A stretch of DNA of 64,000 bases from Brevinematales bacterium (lineage in GTDB: Bacteria > Spirochaetota > Brevinematia > Brevinematales > Thermospiraceae): assembly GCA_026417555.1 (NCBI GenBank), contig JAOADA010000001.1:461245-525244 (forward strand). Direction: 5' to 3'. Position 1 is the stretch's first letter. Each line of letters begins with the position of its first letter. Below are positions 56,383 through 64,000 of this stretch, one piece after another. The notes beneath the pieces were generated by a model. The model made no database searches and was not told where the DNA came from. It worked only from the letters and a program-made list of their open reading frames with translations. The translations under genes were made by a program, and so were the position numbers.

Positions 56383-56505
56383 AGAGAAAACCCCTCTCCC
56401 TTCTTTCCATTCGATACCCACTGATTGCCATAGGCCACCCCACCTCAGCCTAAAAAATACATGGGAGATGCGTCATGTCGTCTTGGTCCTTCACTGTGTG
56501 CTTGC

Positions 56506-56823
56506 TTAAGAGTAAAAAATCTCCAAAACCTTTCTCACTCTTTCATCTACAATATGATAACAGATCTCCTTTCCGTCTCGAACAGGTTCAATAAGCCCTG
56601 CTAAACGAAGAACCCTCAAGTGTTGGGATGCTGAAGACTGAGAAATACCCAATGCCTTCTCAATACTTGTTACATTACACTGGGATTGGCTGATAATTTG
56701 AAGCATCAACACACGTACAGGATGTCCCATTGCTTTGAGAAGAGAAGCGGCTTCCTCAGATCGAGAAAACCATCCCTCAAGCTTCACACGCATCTCTTCA
56801 GGAGAATAAGCGGATCTCTCCAT
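56506..56823 (-). CDS. ArsR-type winged helix-turn-helix regulator
   Basis: This 105-aa protein has MGHPVRVLMLQIISQ, then the recognition region NVTSIEKALGISQSSASQHLRVLRLAGLIEPVRDGKEICYHIVD. The ArsR metal site (CxC in ELCVCDL) is not there. It may sense a non-metal signal. It is directly after the large GAF protein gene (3-base gap), so the two are co-transcribed and may be linked in function. Confidence 0.88.
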   Translation of the reverse strand: MERSAYSPEEMRVKLEGWFSRSEEAASLLKAMGHPVRVLMLQIISQSQCNVTSIEKALGISQSSASQHLRVLRLAGLIEPVRDGKEICYHIVDERVRKVLEIFYS

Positions 56824-56826
56824 GTA

Positions 56827-59331
56827 TTACTCCACCTCTTGCAAGAATCCAATATTGTACAGCTCTGATTTTTGAAGATCTGTAGGCTCATGGGTTCCTT
56901 TCTCCCGTCCATAAATACCCACTCCTACAACCTCTCCATCCCTGATCACAGGGGTGATAAAAAGTTCCTCTAAATTTTGAAGTTCTCCATCCTTAAACCA
57001 CTGCTTGAGATAAGAAGCCTTCTCAAGATTCTGTTGGATATCAAGGGATTTATGGTGCGCAAGCACTTTTTTGTACAATGGATCATTGGTAGAGAGATTC
57101 AAAGCTACCTGAAATCCGTCCTGCAAGACATTCTCAAATTTTTCTCCTCGTTTCTCAAGGACACAAACACGGTTCATACCCAACGCACTTTTTGCAATAT
57201 CATGGGCTGCCTTTGCATAACTTGGCACATCATGAATAGTACTGATACGTTTTGGTGGCTCACTAAGAAGTTTGGCCAGATCCTCATGAAGTTCTTCACC
57301 AAACATCATCACCTTTTCTTGCGGGTTTTGAGCTTCCTTGGGCATCTCTGGAGAAGTTTGCATCCCTGTCTCTTCTACAGGAATAGCTGAGAGTTCTTCC
57401 ATATTCAAAGCAATAACCTCATCTTCCACTGTTTCTTCTTTCTCTGGGACAGAAATTTCTTCAAGAAGCGTATCTGCTACCTTCATTTCTTCAGGAAGTT
57501 CACTTTCAAGAAGAGTTTCTCCCGATTCTTGCTGTGGAGAGGCCTCCTCGAGAGAAATCTCTGGCATTTCTATAGTATCGAGATGTATCTCCTCCAATGA
57601 TACGTCCTCAAGAGAGGGCTCTTTTTCTCCTTCTTCGGAAGAGACTTCCTCTGATGCGTATCTCTCTTTTCCCACTTCCTCTCCCCCCATCTCTGCCATA
57701 CCCTCAGCATCCCCTAAGGGCAAAACCTCGGTTTCCACTTCCAGGGAGGGGGATTCCTCCGTTATCACTCCAAGATCCTCAATATCTTCAGTTGTTCCTT
57801 TTTCCTGGCCAAAGGAAGGTGTTTCAAATTCAAGAACCTCTTTTTCTTCAGGGAGTTCCGGCTCAAGTTTCATAAACTCTGGTTCAAGCACAAGCTCTTC
57901 TTTTGGAGAGGGAGCTTCTTCCTCTGCAGTCGCAAAAGATGGCTCAAGAAACATTTCCTCTCCTTCAGGTGAGACGGTGTCTTGCTTTTCTGTCTCCATG
58001 ACCTCATCAAGAAGTTTGTCTTGTTCTGCAAAAAGCCGCGTCGCCTCATCGGGTTGAAACGCTCCTGAACTTAATCCACTTAACGAGGGTGGTTCCATAA
58101 CCGTGATCTCTTCTGGGAAGGATCCTTCTTCCTTGGAAGAGAACTCTTTTTCCATCTCGTCAAAAGAAGGCTCTGCAAAAGAGGATTCTCCAAGGGAGGC
58201 TTCTCCACTACCACTCTCCGCGGGGGCATACTTTTCTATCCCAGAAAAAGCAGCTTCTTCTGAAAAAGAGGCTTCTTGAGAAAGAGATTCTGGTTTTTCC
58301 TTCTGTTCTTCTTTTCCTCCAAAGGCAAAGGAAGGAGAACGCGTGAGATCCTCAATCTCTTCGGACATCAGCATCTCTTCGATACCCTTCTTTGCCTCTT
58401 CACTGGAAAGAGTTTCTCCTTCTTCGATATCTTCTACCAGGTTCTTGAGATCATCACGGGGATGGTGACGAAAGGTTAGCGGTTGTTTATACAATTTCTC
58501 CTCTTGAAGTAGCCGGAAAAAGGCATACAAAATCAGAAACAAAAGTACAAAAGCAAAGATAATGATCCCGATCACAAGACTCGACACGTAGTTTTCATAA
58601 CGGGAAAAATAGACCACCTGAATACCATCCACGTCCTTCATCCCCCCTATTGTCTTTTTCCCCCTTGAGAGAACCGCTGGATCAACACTCGCATATTCAA
58701 CTATCTTTGCTGCCTCTTGTTGTCCTTTTTGACGCTTACTCACAAGGATAGTTTTCCCCCACGGAATCATGAGTCCATACGTAGGGGAAGAAAATCGAGC
58801 CGCATCATAATACATCACTACATGGAAATTTTTCTCCTCTTGTTGCAACACTTGAGCTACAAGAAACTCATTGGTACTCACAAAACGAAGAAAGGGCTGT
58901 CTATAGGTCTCCTGATAGACCATCGCTTGCGTCAACAGATCTGGAACAAAACGATTCACAAGTGCCTCACCAGGCTTCGTCGAATAGAGTACAATCCCTG
59001 TAGGATCAAGGAGTTGGATTTTTTTGAGAAAAGAAAGCTTGCCCAAAATGGCCTCAAGCTGGGTCGCATAAGGAGTAGTATCTTCCCCACTATAAAGAGC
59101 AACAATCATATCCCTCACCAATTTATCTGATACTACCCCGTTGACTTCCTGATATACCTTGGCCCTCTCATTGGTAAACCATCTGACATATTTTTCCACT
59201 TGAGTAGACACATGCCGGTCATAATCCCGCCCAAAATTCCCCACTTGGTTTCTCGCCATGAAGACAACAGCGAACAAAAGCCCAACAACAAGAAAAAAAG
59301 AAATAATGAGAACAACTTTTTTGGCCTGCAT
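56827..59331 (-). CDS. Large membrane protein with acidic linker and C-terminal GAF-like domain
   Basis: This 834-aa protein has two membrane helices (about residues 4-25 and 250-275) that bracket an extracytoplasmic Cache-like sensor (about 30-245; LLDPTGIVLYST). A very acidic Glu/Ser/Pro-rich linker (about 290-690) follows, then a GAF-like domain (about 705-834; NRVCVLEKRG, FITPVIRDGEVVGVGIYGRE). There is no kinase, cyclase or methyl-accepting domain. It may be a sensor whose output passes to the adjacent ArsR regulator. Its start is ATG 59331 behind AGGAAGAGG. Confidence 0.78.
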   Translation of the reverse strand: MQAKKVVLIISFFLVVGLLFAVVFMARNQVGNFGRDYDRHVSTQVEKYVRWFTNERAKVYQEVNGVVSDKLVRDMIVALYSGEDTTPYATQLEAILGKLSFLKKIQLLDPTGIVLYSTKPGEALVNRFVPDLLTQAMVYQETYRQPFLRFVSTNEFLVAQVLQQEEKNFHVVMYYDAARFSSPTYGLMIPWGKTILVSKRQKGQQEAAKIVEYASVDPAVLSRGKKTIGGMKDVDGIQVVYFSRYENYVSSLVIGIIIFAFVLLFLILYAFFRLLQEEKLYKQPLTFRHHPRDDLKNLVEDIEEGETLSSEEAKKGIEEMLMSEEIEDLTRSPSFAFGGKEEQKEKPESLSQEASFSEEAAFSGIEKYAPAESGSGEASLGESSFAEPSFDEMEKEFSSKEEGSFPEEITVMEPPSLSGLSSGAFQPDEATRLFAEQDKLLDEVMETEKQDTVSPEGEEMFLEPSFATAEEEAPSPKEELVLEPEFMKLEPELPEEKEVLEFETPSFGQEKGTTEDIEDLGVITEESPSLEVETEVLPLGDAEGMAEMGGEEVGKERYASEEVSSEEGEKEPSLEDVSLEEIHLDTIEMPEISLEEASPQQESGETLLESELPEEMKVADTLLEEISVPEKEETVEDEVIALNMEELSAIPVEETGMQTSPEMPKEAQNPQEKVMMFGEELHEDLAKLLSEPPKRISTIHDVPSYAKAAHDIAKSALGMNRVCVLEKRGEKFENVLQDGFQVALNLSTNDPLYKKVLAHHKSLDIQQNLEKASYLKQWFKDGELQNLEELFITPVIRDGEVVGVGIYGREKGTHEPTDLQKSELYNIGFLQEVE

Positions 59332-59431
59332 GCCTACCTCTTCCTTTCAATGGTAATGTATATTTCGGCACTTTCCCCTTTATTTCTTGAGCCTTTTCAA
59401 GAGTTTTAGAAGATCCTGAGCCCTACCATAT

Positions 59432-59460
59432 TTGACACCCGGGATGTTTTCATGTATCTT
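59432..59460 (+). promoter_or_regulatory. Sigma70-type promoter of uvrC
   Basis: TTGACA (59432-59437), 17-bp spacer, TATCTT (59455-59460); ATG is at 59480 after AAAGGAG. Confidence 0.75.
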
Positions 59461-59479
59461 ATATTCAAAGGAGAATGGC

Positions 59480-61294
59480 ATGGAACCATCTTTTTTTGAG
59501 TCTTTTCACGCTATTTCCCCCGAGGAGATACACTATCTCCCTGAACTTCCTGGGGTCTATATCATGAAAGATAAAGAAGGAAGCATTCTCTACATAGGCA
59601 AGGCCATCAACTTACGAAAGCGTGTTTCTTCCTATTTTCAAAGGGATGAAAAAACCCTCAAAACAGCCACAATGGTATCACAAATCTCTGAAATCGACTA
59701 CATCATTACCCAAAATGAGACAGAGGCCCTCCTTTTAGAAGCCAATCTTATCAAGCATTACCAACCAAAGTACAATGTCGTTTTCAAAGATAACAAGTTC
59801 TATCCCTACATCAAGATCACATTACAAGAAGATTTTCCAAGAATTGTTTTTGCCAGAGATCAGAAGAAAGACTCAAGCCTCTACTTTGGCCCCTATACCA
59901 GTGCCGCTATGGTTAGGGAATACATTGATATTCTCCAGAGACTGTTCAAGATCCGAACCTGCCGAGAACTTCCCAAACGAGAATGTCTCAACTACCATAT
60001 TTCTCGCTGCAGCGCCCCTTGCATACAAAAGGTGAACAAAGAGGAATATCAAGAACAAGTTTCTCATGCCATCCGTTTTCTCCAAGGGGAATATCAAAAA
60101 CTCATCAAAGAGTTTGAAGAAAAAATGTACGATGCCTCACGCAAACTTCTCTTTGAAAAAGCCCAAATCTACAAACAACAAATCCAGATTATTCGCAGTT
60201 TTGAAGAAACCCAATCTGTTTATCTCGAGAGAAATATCAACGCTGATTTTGTTGAGCTTGCCAGAGAACAGAGCAAGGCTGTAGCCATTGTCACTCTCGT
60301 ACGAGAAGGCAAAATGGTCGGCAAGAAAAGTTATAGTAGCGATGTTACCGACCAGACAGAAGAAGAAATCCTTGAGCACTTTCTCATGTGGTATCTTGCA
60401 GAAATCCATTCCCCCGGTATCTATCTCGACCAGAGATGGGAGTACCTGATACCAAAACTCCAAGCCTATCTCTCTCTCTCTCAGTCTCCCGTTGCTCTTT
60501 TCGTGGCTACCTCTCGTGAAGAAAAATCTCTCCTTCACCTCGCCAGGGAAAACGCTTCCCTCCACCTGATGCAACTTCTTTCACGGGTTGAAAGTTCTCA
60601 GGCACTCTTTGAACTTCAGGATGTCCTGGATCTGGATGTCCTTCCGATGCGTATTGAAGGCTTTGATATTGCCAATCTTCTGGGGGAACAGGCTGTGGCC
60701 TCACTCGTTTCTTTCTACGGGGGAAAACCAGACAAAAACAACTACCGCCATTACAAAATCCGTAGCAAATCTACCCCGGATGATTTTGCTATGATATATG
60801 AAGCTGTCCACCGGCGTTATAAGCGTCTTCTTGAAGAAAAAAAAGAGCTTCCCGATCTCGTTCTTATTGATGGGGGGAAGGGACAACTCAATGCTGCTCT
60901 CTCTGCTCTGGCCGATCTAGGGATCTCGCTCCCCGTCGTCGCCCTCGCCAAGAAAAACGAAGACATCTATACCCCCTATCGTGACACCCCTCTCCGTCTC
61001 CCCAAAAACTCCCCTGCTCTCCATATCCTCCAACGAGTTCGGGATGAAACCCACCGTTTTGCCAATAGTTTCTACAATCGTCTGAAAGAAAAAAGCCTTC
61101 TCTCCTCTCTCTTTGATGGTATCCCTGGTATCGGACCCCGAAGGAAAAAAATCCTCACCCAAAAGCTTGCCTCTCACCCTTCTCTTGAATTCTCGCCTGA
61201 GGAACTTCTCTCTCTGGGTATTCCCCCCAGTGCCGTAGAAGAGGTTCTTCACCGTCTCCACACCTACCAGAAAAAAACTTCACCACCATCCTAA
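59480..61294 (+). CDS. uvrC: UvrABC system protein C (excinuclease subunit C)
   Basis: This 604-aa protein has an N-terminal GIY-YIG domain (LPELPGVYIMKDKEGSILYIGKAINLRKRV), a UVR motif (RKLLFEKAQIYKQQIQII) and an RNase H-like C-terminal nuclease (IEGFDIANLLG, PDLVLIDGGKGQLNAALSAL) followed by a helix-hairpin-helix (IPGIGPRRKKIL). It makes both incisions in nucleotide excision repair. ATG 59480 sits behind AAAGGAG. Confidence 0.96.
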   Translation: MEPSFFESFHAISPEEIHYLPELPGVYIMKDKEGSILYIGKAINLRKRVSSYFQRDEKTLKTATMVSQISEIDYIITQNETEALLLEANLIKHYQPKYNVVFKDNKFYPYIKITLQEDFPRIVFARDQKKDSSLYFGPYTSAAMVREYIDILQRLFKIRTCRELPKRECLNYHISRCSAPCIQKVNKEEYQEQVSHAIRFLQGEYQKLIKEFEEKMYDASRKLLFEKAQIYKQQIQIIRSFEETQSVYLERNINADFVELAREQSKAVAIVTLVREGKMVGKKSYSSDVTDQTEEEILEHFLMWYLAEIHSPGIYLDQRWEYLIPKLQAYLSLSQSPVALFVATSREEKSLLHLARENASLHLMQLLSRVESSQALFELQDVLDLDVLPMRIEGFDIANLLGEQAVASLVSFYGGKPDKNNYRHYKIRSKSTPDDFAMIYEAVHRRYKRLLEEKKELPDLVLIDGGKGQLNAALSALADLGISLPVVALAKKNEDIYTPYRDTPLRLPKNSPALHILQRVRDETHRFANSFYNRLKEKSLLSSLFDGIPGIGPRRKKILTQKLASHPSLEFSPEELLSLGIPPSAVEEVLHRLHTYQKKTSPPS

Positions 61295-61355
61295 GACAAC
61301 ACCACTGTCTCCTCGACATCTCCCCGCTGGGTCCCAAGATTTTCCCCTTCTTGCC

Positions 61356-62093
61356 CTATGGTCTAATGTAGATAAAATGAAATTCCACCGTAATCCCTCC
61401 TGACGATTGGAGTTTTTCGGGAAGAGGCCCATAATTTGAAGTATGTTGAATCGCTTTGAGAGAGGCATGGTTAAGAGAATCATAACCAAAATCCCGTGTG
61501 AGTCGAACATTCTTGAGGTTCCCCTCGTTATCAAGATCGAAGGTGACTGTCACTACTCCATCTCCCATAACCCCCTTATAATACTGAAATACAGGAAAAT
61601 AGAGTTGCCAATTGCTCGCCACTGTTTGTTGAATATGCTTAAAGTAGGGAGCAAAGTCAATAGCCTCACTCTCAAGGGTTATCTCTCCCCGTGAAGACAT
61701 CCGAACCACCGGCTTTTTCGAGGGATCATAGAGAGAAGGCCCAGAAATCTCAGCAGACACTCCTGGACGGCTCGTACTGATTTCTCCCTTTTGAGGGATG
61801 GAGGGCACCATCTGCGGGGATTGGGGAAGAATCATGTTGTATTCTTCAAGAGGACCTACAGGCCCACGGGATCGAGAGTTGTGTTCTGAAAGTTTGGGCT
61901 TTTTTTGGGGTTCTTCGTGAGTAGGATGAGGATTGTCAATAAAAATATTCTCTACCATAACCTCATGGGTAACAGACGAACGAGGTGATTTCAAAAGAGC
62001 AATGATTTCCGGGTCAAGCCACCATCCAGCCCCAAGAAAAAAGTAGAGATGCACAAGAAGAGAAAGGTACAAAAAAAGAATCTCTTTTTTCAT
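61356..62093 (-). CDS. TonB-like energy-transducing protein
   Basis: This 245-aa protein has an N-terminal membrane helix (about residues 6-27), a Pro/Ser/Lys-rich middle (about 55-130) and a C-terminal TonB-type domain (about 150-245; GDGVVTVTFDLDNEGNLKNVRLTRDFGYDSLNHASLKAI, ending with a beta strand). TonB couples inner-membrane energy to outer-membrane receptors. No ExbB/ExbD or receptor gene is here. It starts 3 bases after the methyltransferase stop. Confidence 0.88.
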   Translation of the reverse strand: MKKEILFLYLSLLVHLYFFLGAGWWLDPEIIALLKSPRSSVTHEVMVENIFIDNPHPTHEEPQKKPKLSEHNSRSRGPVGPLEEYNMILPQSPQMVPSIPQKGEISTSRPGVSAEISGPSLYDPSKKPVVRMSSRGEITLESEAIDFAPYFKHIQQTVASNWQLYFPVFQYYKGVMGDGVVTVTFDLDNEGNLKNVRLTRDFGYDSLNHASLKAIQHTSNYGPLPEKLQSSGGITVEFHFIYIRP

Positions 62094-62096
62094 CGT

Positions 62097-62975
62097 TTAT
62101 TTCCAAGCTATCATTACCATAGAACTCGTCAAATGCCACGGACCTATGGTCACCTTACTTGCCATATGATACAGGGCAATCCTGACCCAATGTCGATAAT
62201 CCCATATTGATCGAAACAAAGCCCGACTTTTAACAAGTTTTGGCAACAACCCAAATTCTACCCCTCCCACAAACTTCACCCGTGAAAACCCTACCCTTTT
62301 CAAGGCAGAAGCAAGATTATGCCTATCAAAATACGAAAGGTGTCCCGGGAGGTAATAATGATACGAGGAACCCTTAAGCCTTGCCTGAAGCCCATCCATA
62401 TCCGCTGTTTGAACAAGCAATACACCTCCTGGTTGCAAGGCATGATAAATATTTTCAAGGGCTCTCAATGGGTGCCCCAAATGCTCTATCACCTCCACCA
62501 TGGATACGACGGAGAAAAAATCCTTGGGGAGGACATAGTCTTCTACGTTTCCTATCCAGATACGACCAGGAAAGATCTGCTGCGCGTATCCCCCGGCATA
62601 CTCTGAAACCTCAAGACCGTACGGCTCATACCCAAAAGCCACAGCTCCTTCCAAAAGCCCCCCAAAAGCACACCCCACATCAAGCCAGCGTTTTTCTCCC
62701 TTACTTTTGTCCATCCGCTTGAGCGCCCTTACCCGTGCTTTCCACACAGCCATAGAGGCGTGTTTGTTTTGGCGTTCATCTTGGTAAGTATACACCCCCT
62801 GCCCCGTATAATATCCTTCCCCATACCAGTGAAGACTCTCCTCTGTTTTCACATCCTGAAACTGAAACCCACACCCCACACATCGAAGAATACGAAGAGG
62901 AGGCTCCCACGTTTCAATCAAACGAAAAAACACAGCTTCACCACCACACAAAGGACACACACCTATTTTCTTCAT
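62097..62975 (-). CDS. SAM-dependent methyltransferase with N-terminal zinc ribbon, leaderless mRNA
   Basis: This 292-aa protein has an N-terminal zinc-ribbon-like segment (CPLCGG and CVGCGFQF) and a class I methyltransferase domain (RWLDVGCAFGGLLEGAVAFGYEPYGLEVS, VEVIEHLGHPLRALENIY). Such proteins often methylate sugars or lipids in surface glycan loci. The ATG has no ribosome binding site; a -10 element ends 7 bases upstream, so the mRNA probably starts at or next to the A of ATG. Confidence 0.88.
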   Translation of the reverse strand: MKKIGVCPLCGGEAVFFRLIETWEPPLRILRCVGCGFQFQDVKTEESLHWYGEGYYTGQGVYTYQDERQNKHASMAVWKARVRALKRMDKSKGEKRWLDVGCAFGGLLEGAVAFGYEPYGLEVSEYAGGYAQQIFPGRIWIGNVEDYVLPKDFFSVVSMVEVIEHLGHPLRALENIYHALQPGGVLLVQTADMDGLQARLKGSSYHYYLPGHLSYFDRHNLASALKRVGFSRVKFVGGVEFGLLPKLVKSRALFRSIWDYRHWVRIALYHMASKVTIGPWHLTSSMVMIAWK

Positions 62976-62982
62976 GGAAAAT

Positions 62983-63011
62983 ATTATAGGAAAAAAAGAA
63001 AAAAAACACAA
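62983..63011 (-). promoter_or_regulatory. Sigma70 promoter giving a leaderless mRNA
   Basis: TTGTGT (63011-63006), 17-bp spacer, TATAAT (62988-62983). The start codon begins at 62975, 7 bases past the -10. Confidence 0.8.
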
Positions 63012-63090
63012 GTAAGCCTTTCAACCTTCCCTTCTACCACCTTTTTTTCCTAAATCCAAGGCAAAAATTGTCAACGTCCCCCATGAATAA

Positions 63091-63118
63091 TTGACAAATT
63101 CTCCTTATGTCTTATAAT
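63091..63118 (+). promoter_or_regulatory. Strong sigma70 promoter of the HD-GYP gene
   Basis: TTGACA (63091-63096), 16-bp spacer, TATAAT (63113-63118). The -35 lies in a 7-base inverted repeat TTGTCAA/TTGACAA (63068-63097), which could be an operator. Confidence 0.88.
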
Positions 63119-63152
63119 ATACCTAGACTACAACCACAAGAGGAAAATCATC

Positions 63153-64000
63153 ATGTCCCACGTCGTCATGGAACTCTACGTCAATTCACTCTATCCAGGC
63201 ATGGTTTTTAGTGGGGATGTGTACGACGACAGTGAAACCCTCATCCTCGAAAAAGGCAAACCACTTACCTCCGATATTATCGAAAATCTCAAACTCAAGA
63301 AAGTTAAAAAAATCCATTACACCCAAGAATCCATGCTTTTTAAACAACCTGTGAGCCGTACGATGATCAGTGAGGTGAACCTGGGCAAAGCCGTCAACCT
63401 CCTCATAGACATTGAGAACATGCTCAAGAACAACTCTTCTGGCCTGCCCACCAAAGCCGCCAAAGAGATCGTAGGAAATCTTGTCACAGATATTCAAGAA
63501 AATCGTGATGCCTATCTGAATCTCTTAGAACTCCAGTCCCAGGATCAATACACTTACACCCACGGGGTCAACGTAACCACACTCTCTATCCTTATTGCCA
63601 CTATGGTAAACATACCCACAGAAAAGATCCACGATCTCGGTATCGCTGCCCTCTTTCACGATATAGGCAAAGTCATGATCCCCACTTCCATTATAGACAA
63701 ACCTACCCCTCTCACTCCAGAAGAATGGAAAATCATCAAACAGCATCCCGTCTACAGTTATAAGATTCTTCAGGCAGAGGCAGCTTTTACCGACAATATT
63801 CTCAAAACTGTCCTGTGCCATCATGAACATCATCAAGGGGGTGGCTATCCCCTTGGCATCAACCACGAGAAACTCTCTCTTCTTGCCAATATTATTTCAC
63901 TCGCCGATGTTTTTGATAGTATGACCTCACTCCGCCCTTACCGGGAAGCAAAAACTATGGACGAAGCCTTTGCTTACATCATGGAACAATCTGGAAAAAA
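63153..64000 (+). CDS. HD-GYP c-di-GMP phosphodiesterase, N-terminal part
   Basis: The gene runs off the window end. The frame starts at ATG 63153 after AAGAGG and stays open to base 64000 (at least 282 codons). An N-terminal helical segment (about residues 1-135) is followed by the HD-GYP domain: HGVNVTTLS, LFHDIGKVMIPTSI, IKQHPVYSYKIL, HHEHHQGGGYPLG and LADVFDSMTSLRPYREA. All HD-GYP residues are present, including GYP, in contrast to the GYY variant at 26426-27994. It is probably a cytoplasmic c-di-GMP phosphodiesterase. Confidence 0.92.
   Translation, partial: MSHVVMELYVNSLYPGMVFSGDVYDDSETLILEKGKPLTSDIIENLKLKKVKKIHYTQESMLFKQPVSRTMISEVNLGKAVNLLIDIENMLKNNSSGLPTKAAKEIVGNLVTDIQENRDAYLNLLELQSQDQYTYTHGVNVTTLSILIATMVNIPTEKIHDLGIAALFHDIGKVMIPTSIIDKPTPLTPEEWKIIKQHPVYSYKILQAEAAFTDNILKTVLCHHEHHQGGGYPLGINHEKLSLLANIISLADVFDSMTSLRPYREAKTMDEAFAYIMEQSGK

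Noticed and set aside
57338-58057. 239-codon Ser-rich plus-strand frame
   Set aside because: It mirrors the Glu-rich linker of the 834-residue protein on the other strand; GAA/GAG repeats read as TTC/CTC or TCT.
59332-59431. Possible sigma28 promoter for the 834-residue protein (GCCGAAAT)
   Set aside because: Only the -10 half resembles the consensus; no matching -35 is at the right distance.

Overview
The window looks like a chromosomal stretch of a spirochaete. The evidence is a long PPi-dependent phosphofructokinase (587 aa), many lipoprotein signal peptides (lipobox Cys), PEGA/TPR, ankyrin and HEAT-repeat surface or scaffold proteins, several c-di-GMP proteins, and double-membrane envelope genes (Mla, Lol-like, MsbA-like, Lnt). 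The base composition is moderate, and it resembles what I would expect of a Brevinematales-type spirochaete. That placement is inference; no 16S gene is present. I see no tRNA, rRNA, CRISPR array, insertion sequence or phage. Fifteen sigma70-type promoters can be read directly, and fourteen of them have an exact 17-bp spacer.

Layout: (1) 1-4262, plus strand: end of a periplasmic adaptor, MacB-type ATPase and permease, then rpmE and xseA. (2) 8733-4213, minus strand: a sigma factor, a small holin-like membrane protein, MlaE, a degenerate MlaF, MlaD, a TPR lipoprotein and a small secreted protein. (3) 8846-12333, plus strand: PEGA/TPR protein, ankyrin protein, YqeK. (4) 13407-12330, minus strand: a secreted protein gene broken by a frameshift. 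(5) 20100-13724, minus strand: one LolD-like ATPase, three FtsX permeases, a LolA-like protein and a beta-barrel-like protein, behind a strong promoter with a 17-bp palindrome. (6) 20344-22032, plus strand: esterase lipoprotein. (7) 31857-21998, minus strand: lnt, hisZ, purA, HD-GYP, methyltransferase, esterase, xseB, PilZ, GGDEF and FAH-family genes. (8) 35885-32072, minus strand: hisF, a HAD-Smr fusion, an MsbA-like exporter and a lipoprotein, bounded by a promoter and a terminator. (9) 41329-35980, minus strand: ferredoxin, serA, pfp, terminator, nucleosidase, AEC transporter. (10) 48166-41583, minus strand: an eight-gene run from proS to a HEAT protein, with tandem GHKL ATPases. (11) 48456-55636, plus strand: DegT aminotransferase, two CNNM/CorC proteins, a TrmA/RumA-family rRNA methyltransferase, then frr-uppS-cdsA. 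(12) 55633-64000: truA, ArsR-like regulator, large membrane GAF protein, uvrC, TonB-like protein, a methyltransferase with an apparently leaderless mRNA, and an HD-GYP protein cut by the window end.

Themes: envelope building and lipid/lipoprotein traffic (regions 2, 5, 7, 8), c-di-GMP signalling (PilZ, GGDEF, two HD-GYP), and ordinary housekeeping. The most unusual items are the three-permease Lol-like operon with its own LolA-like and beta-barrel partners, the Mla operon led by a sigma factor with an ATPase lacking key catalytic residues, the HAD-Smr fusion, and the duplicated sensorless GHKL ATPases.
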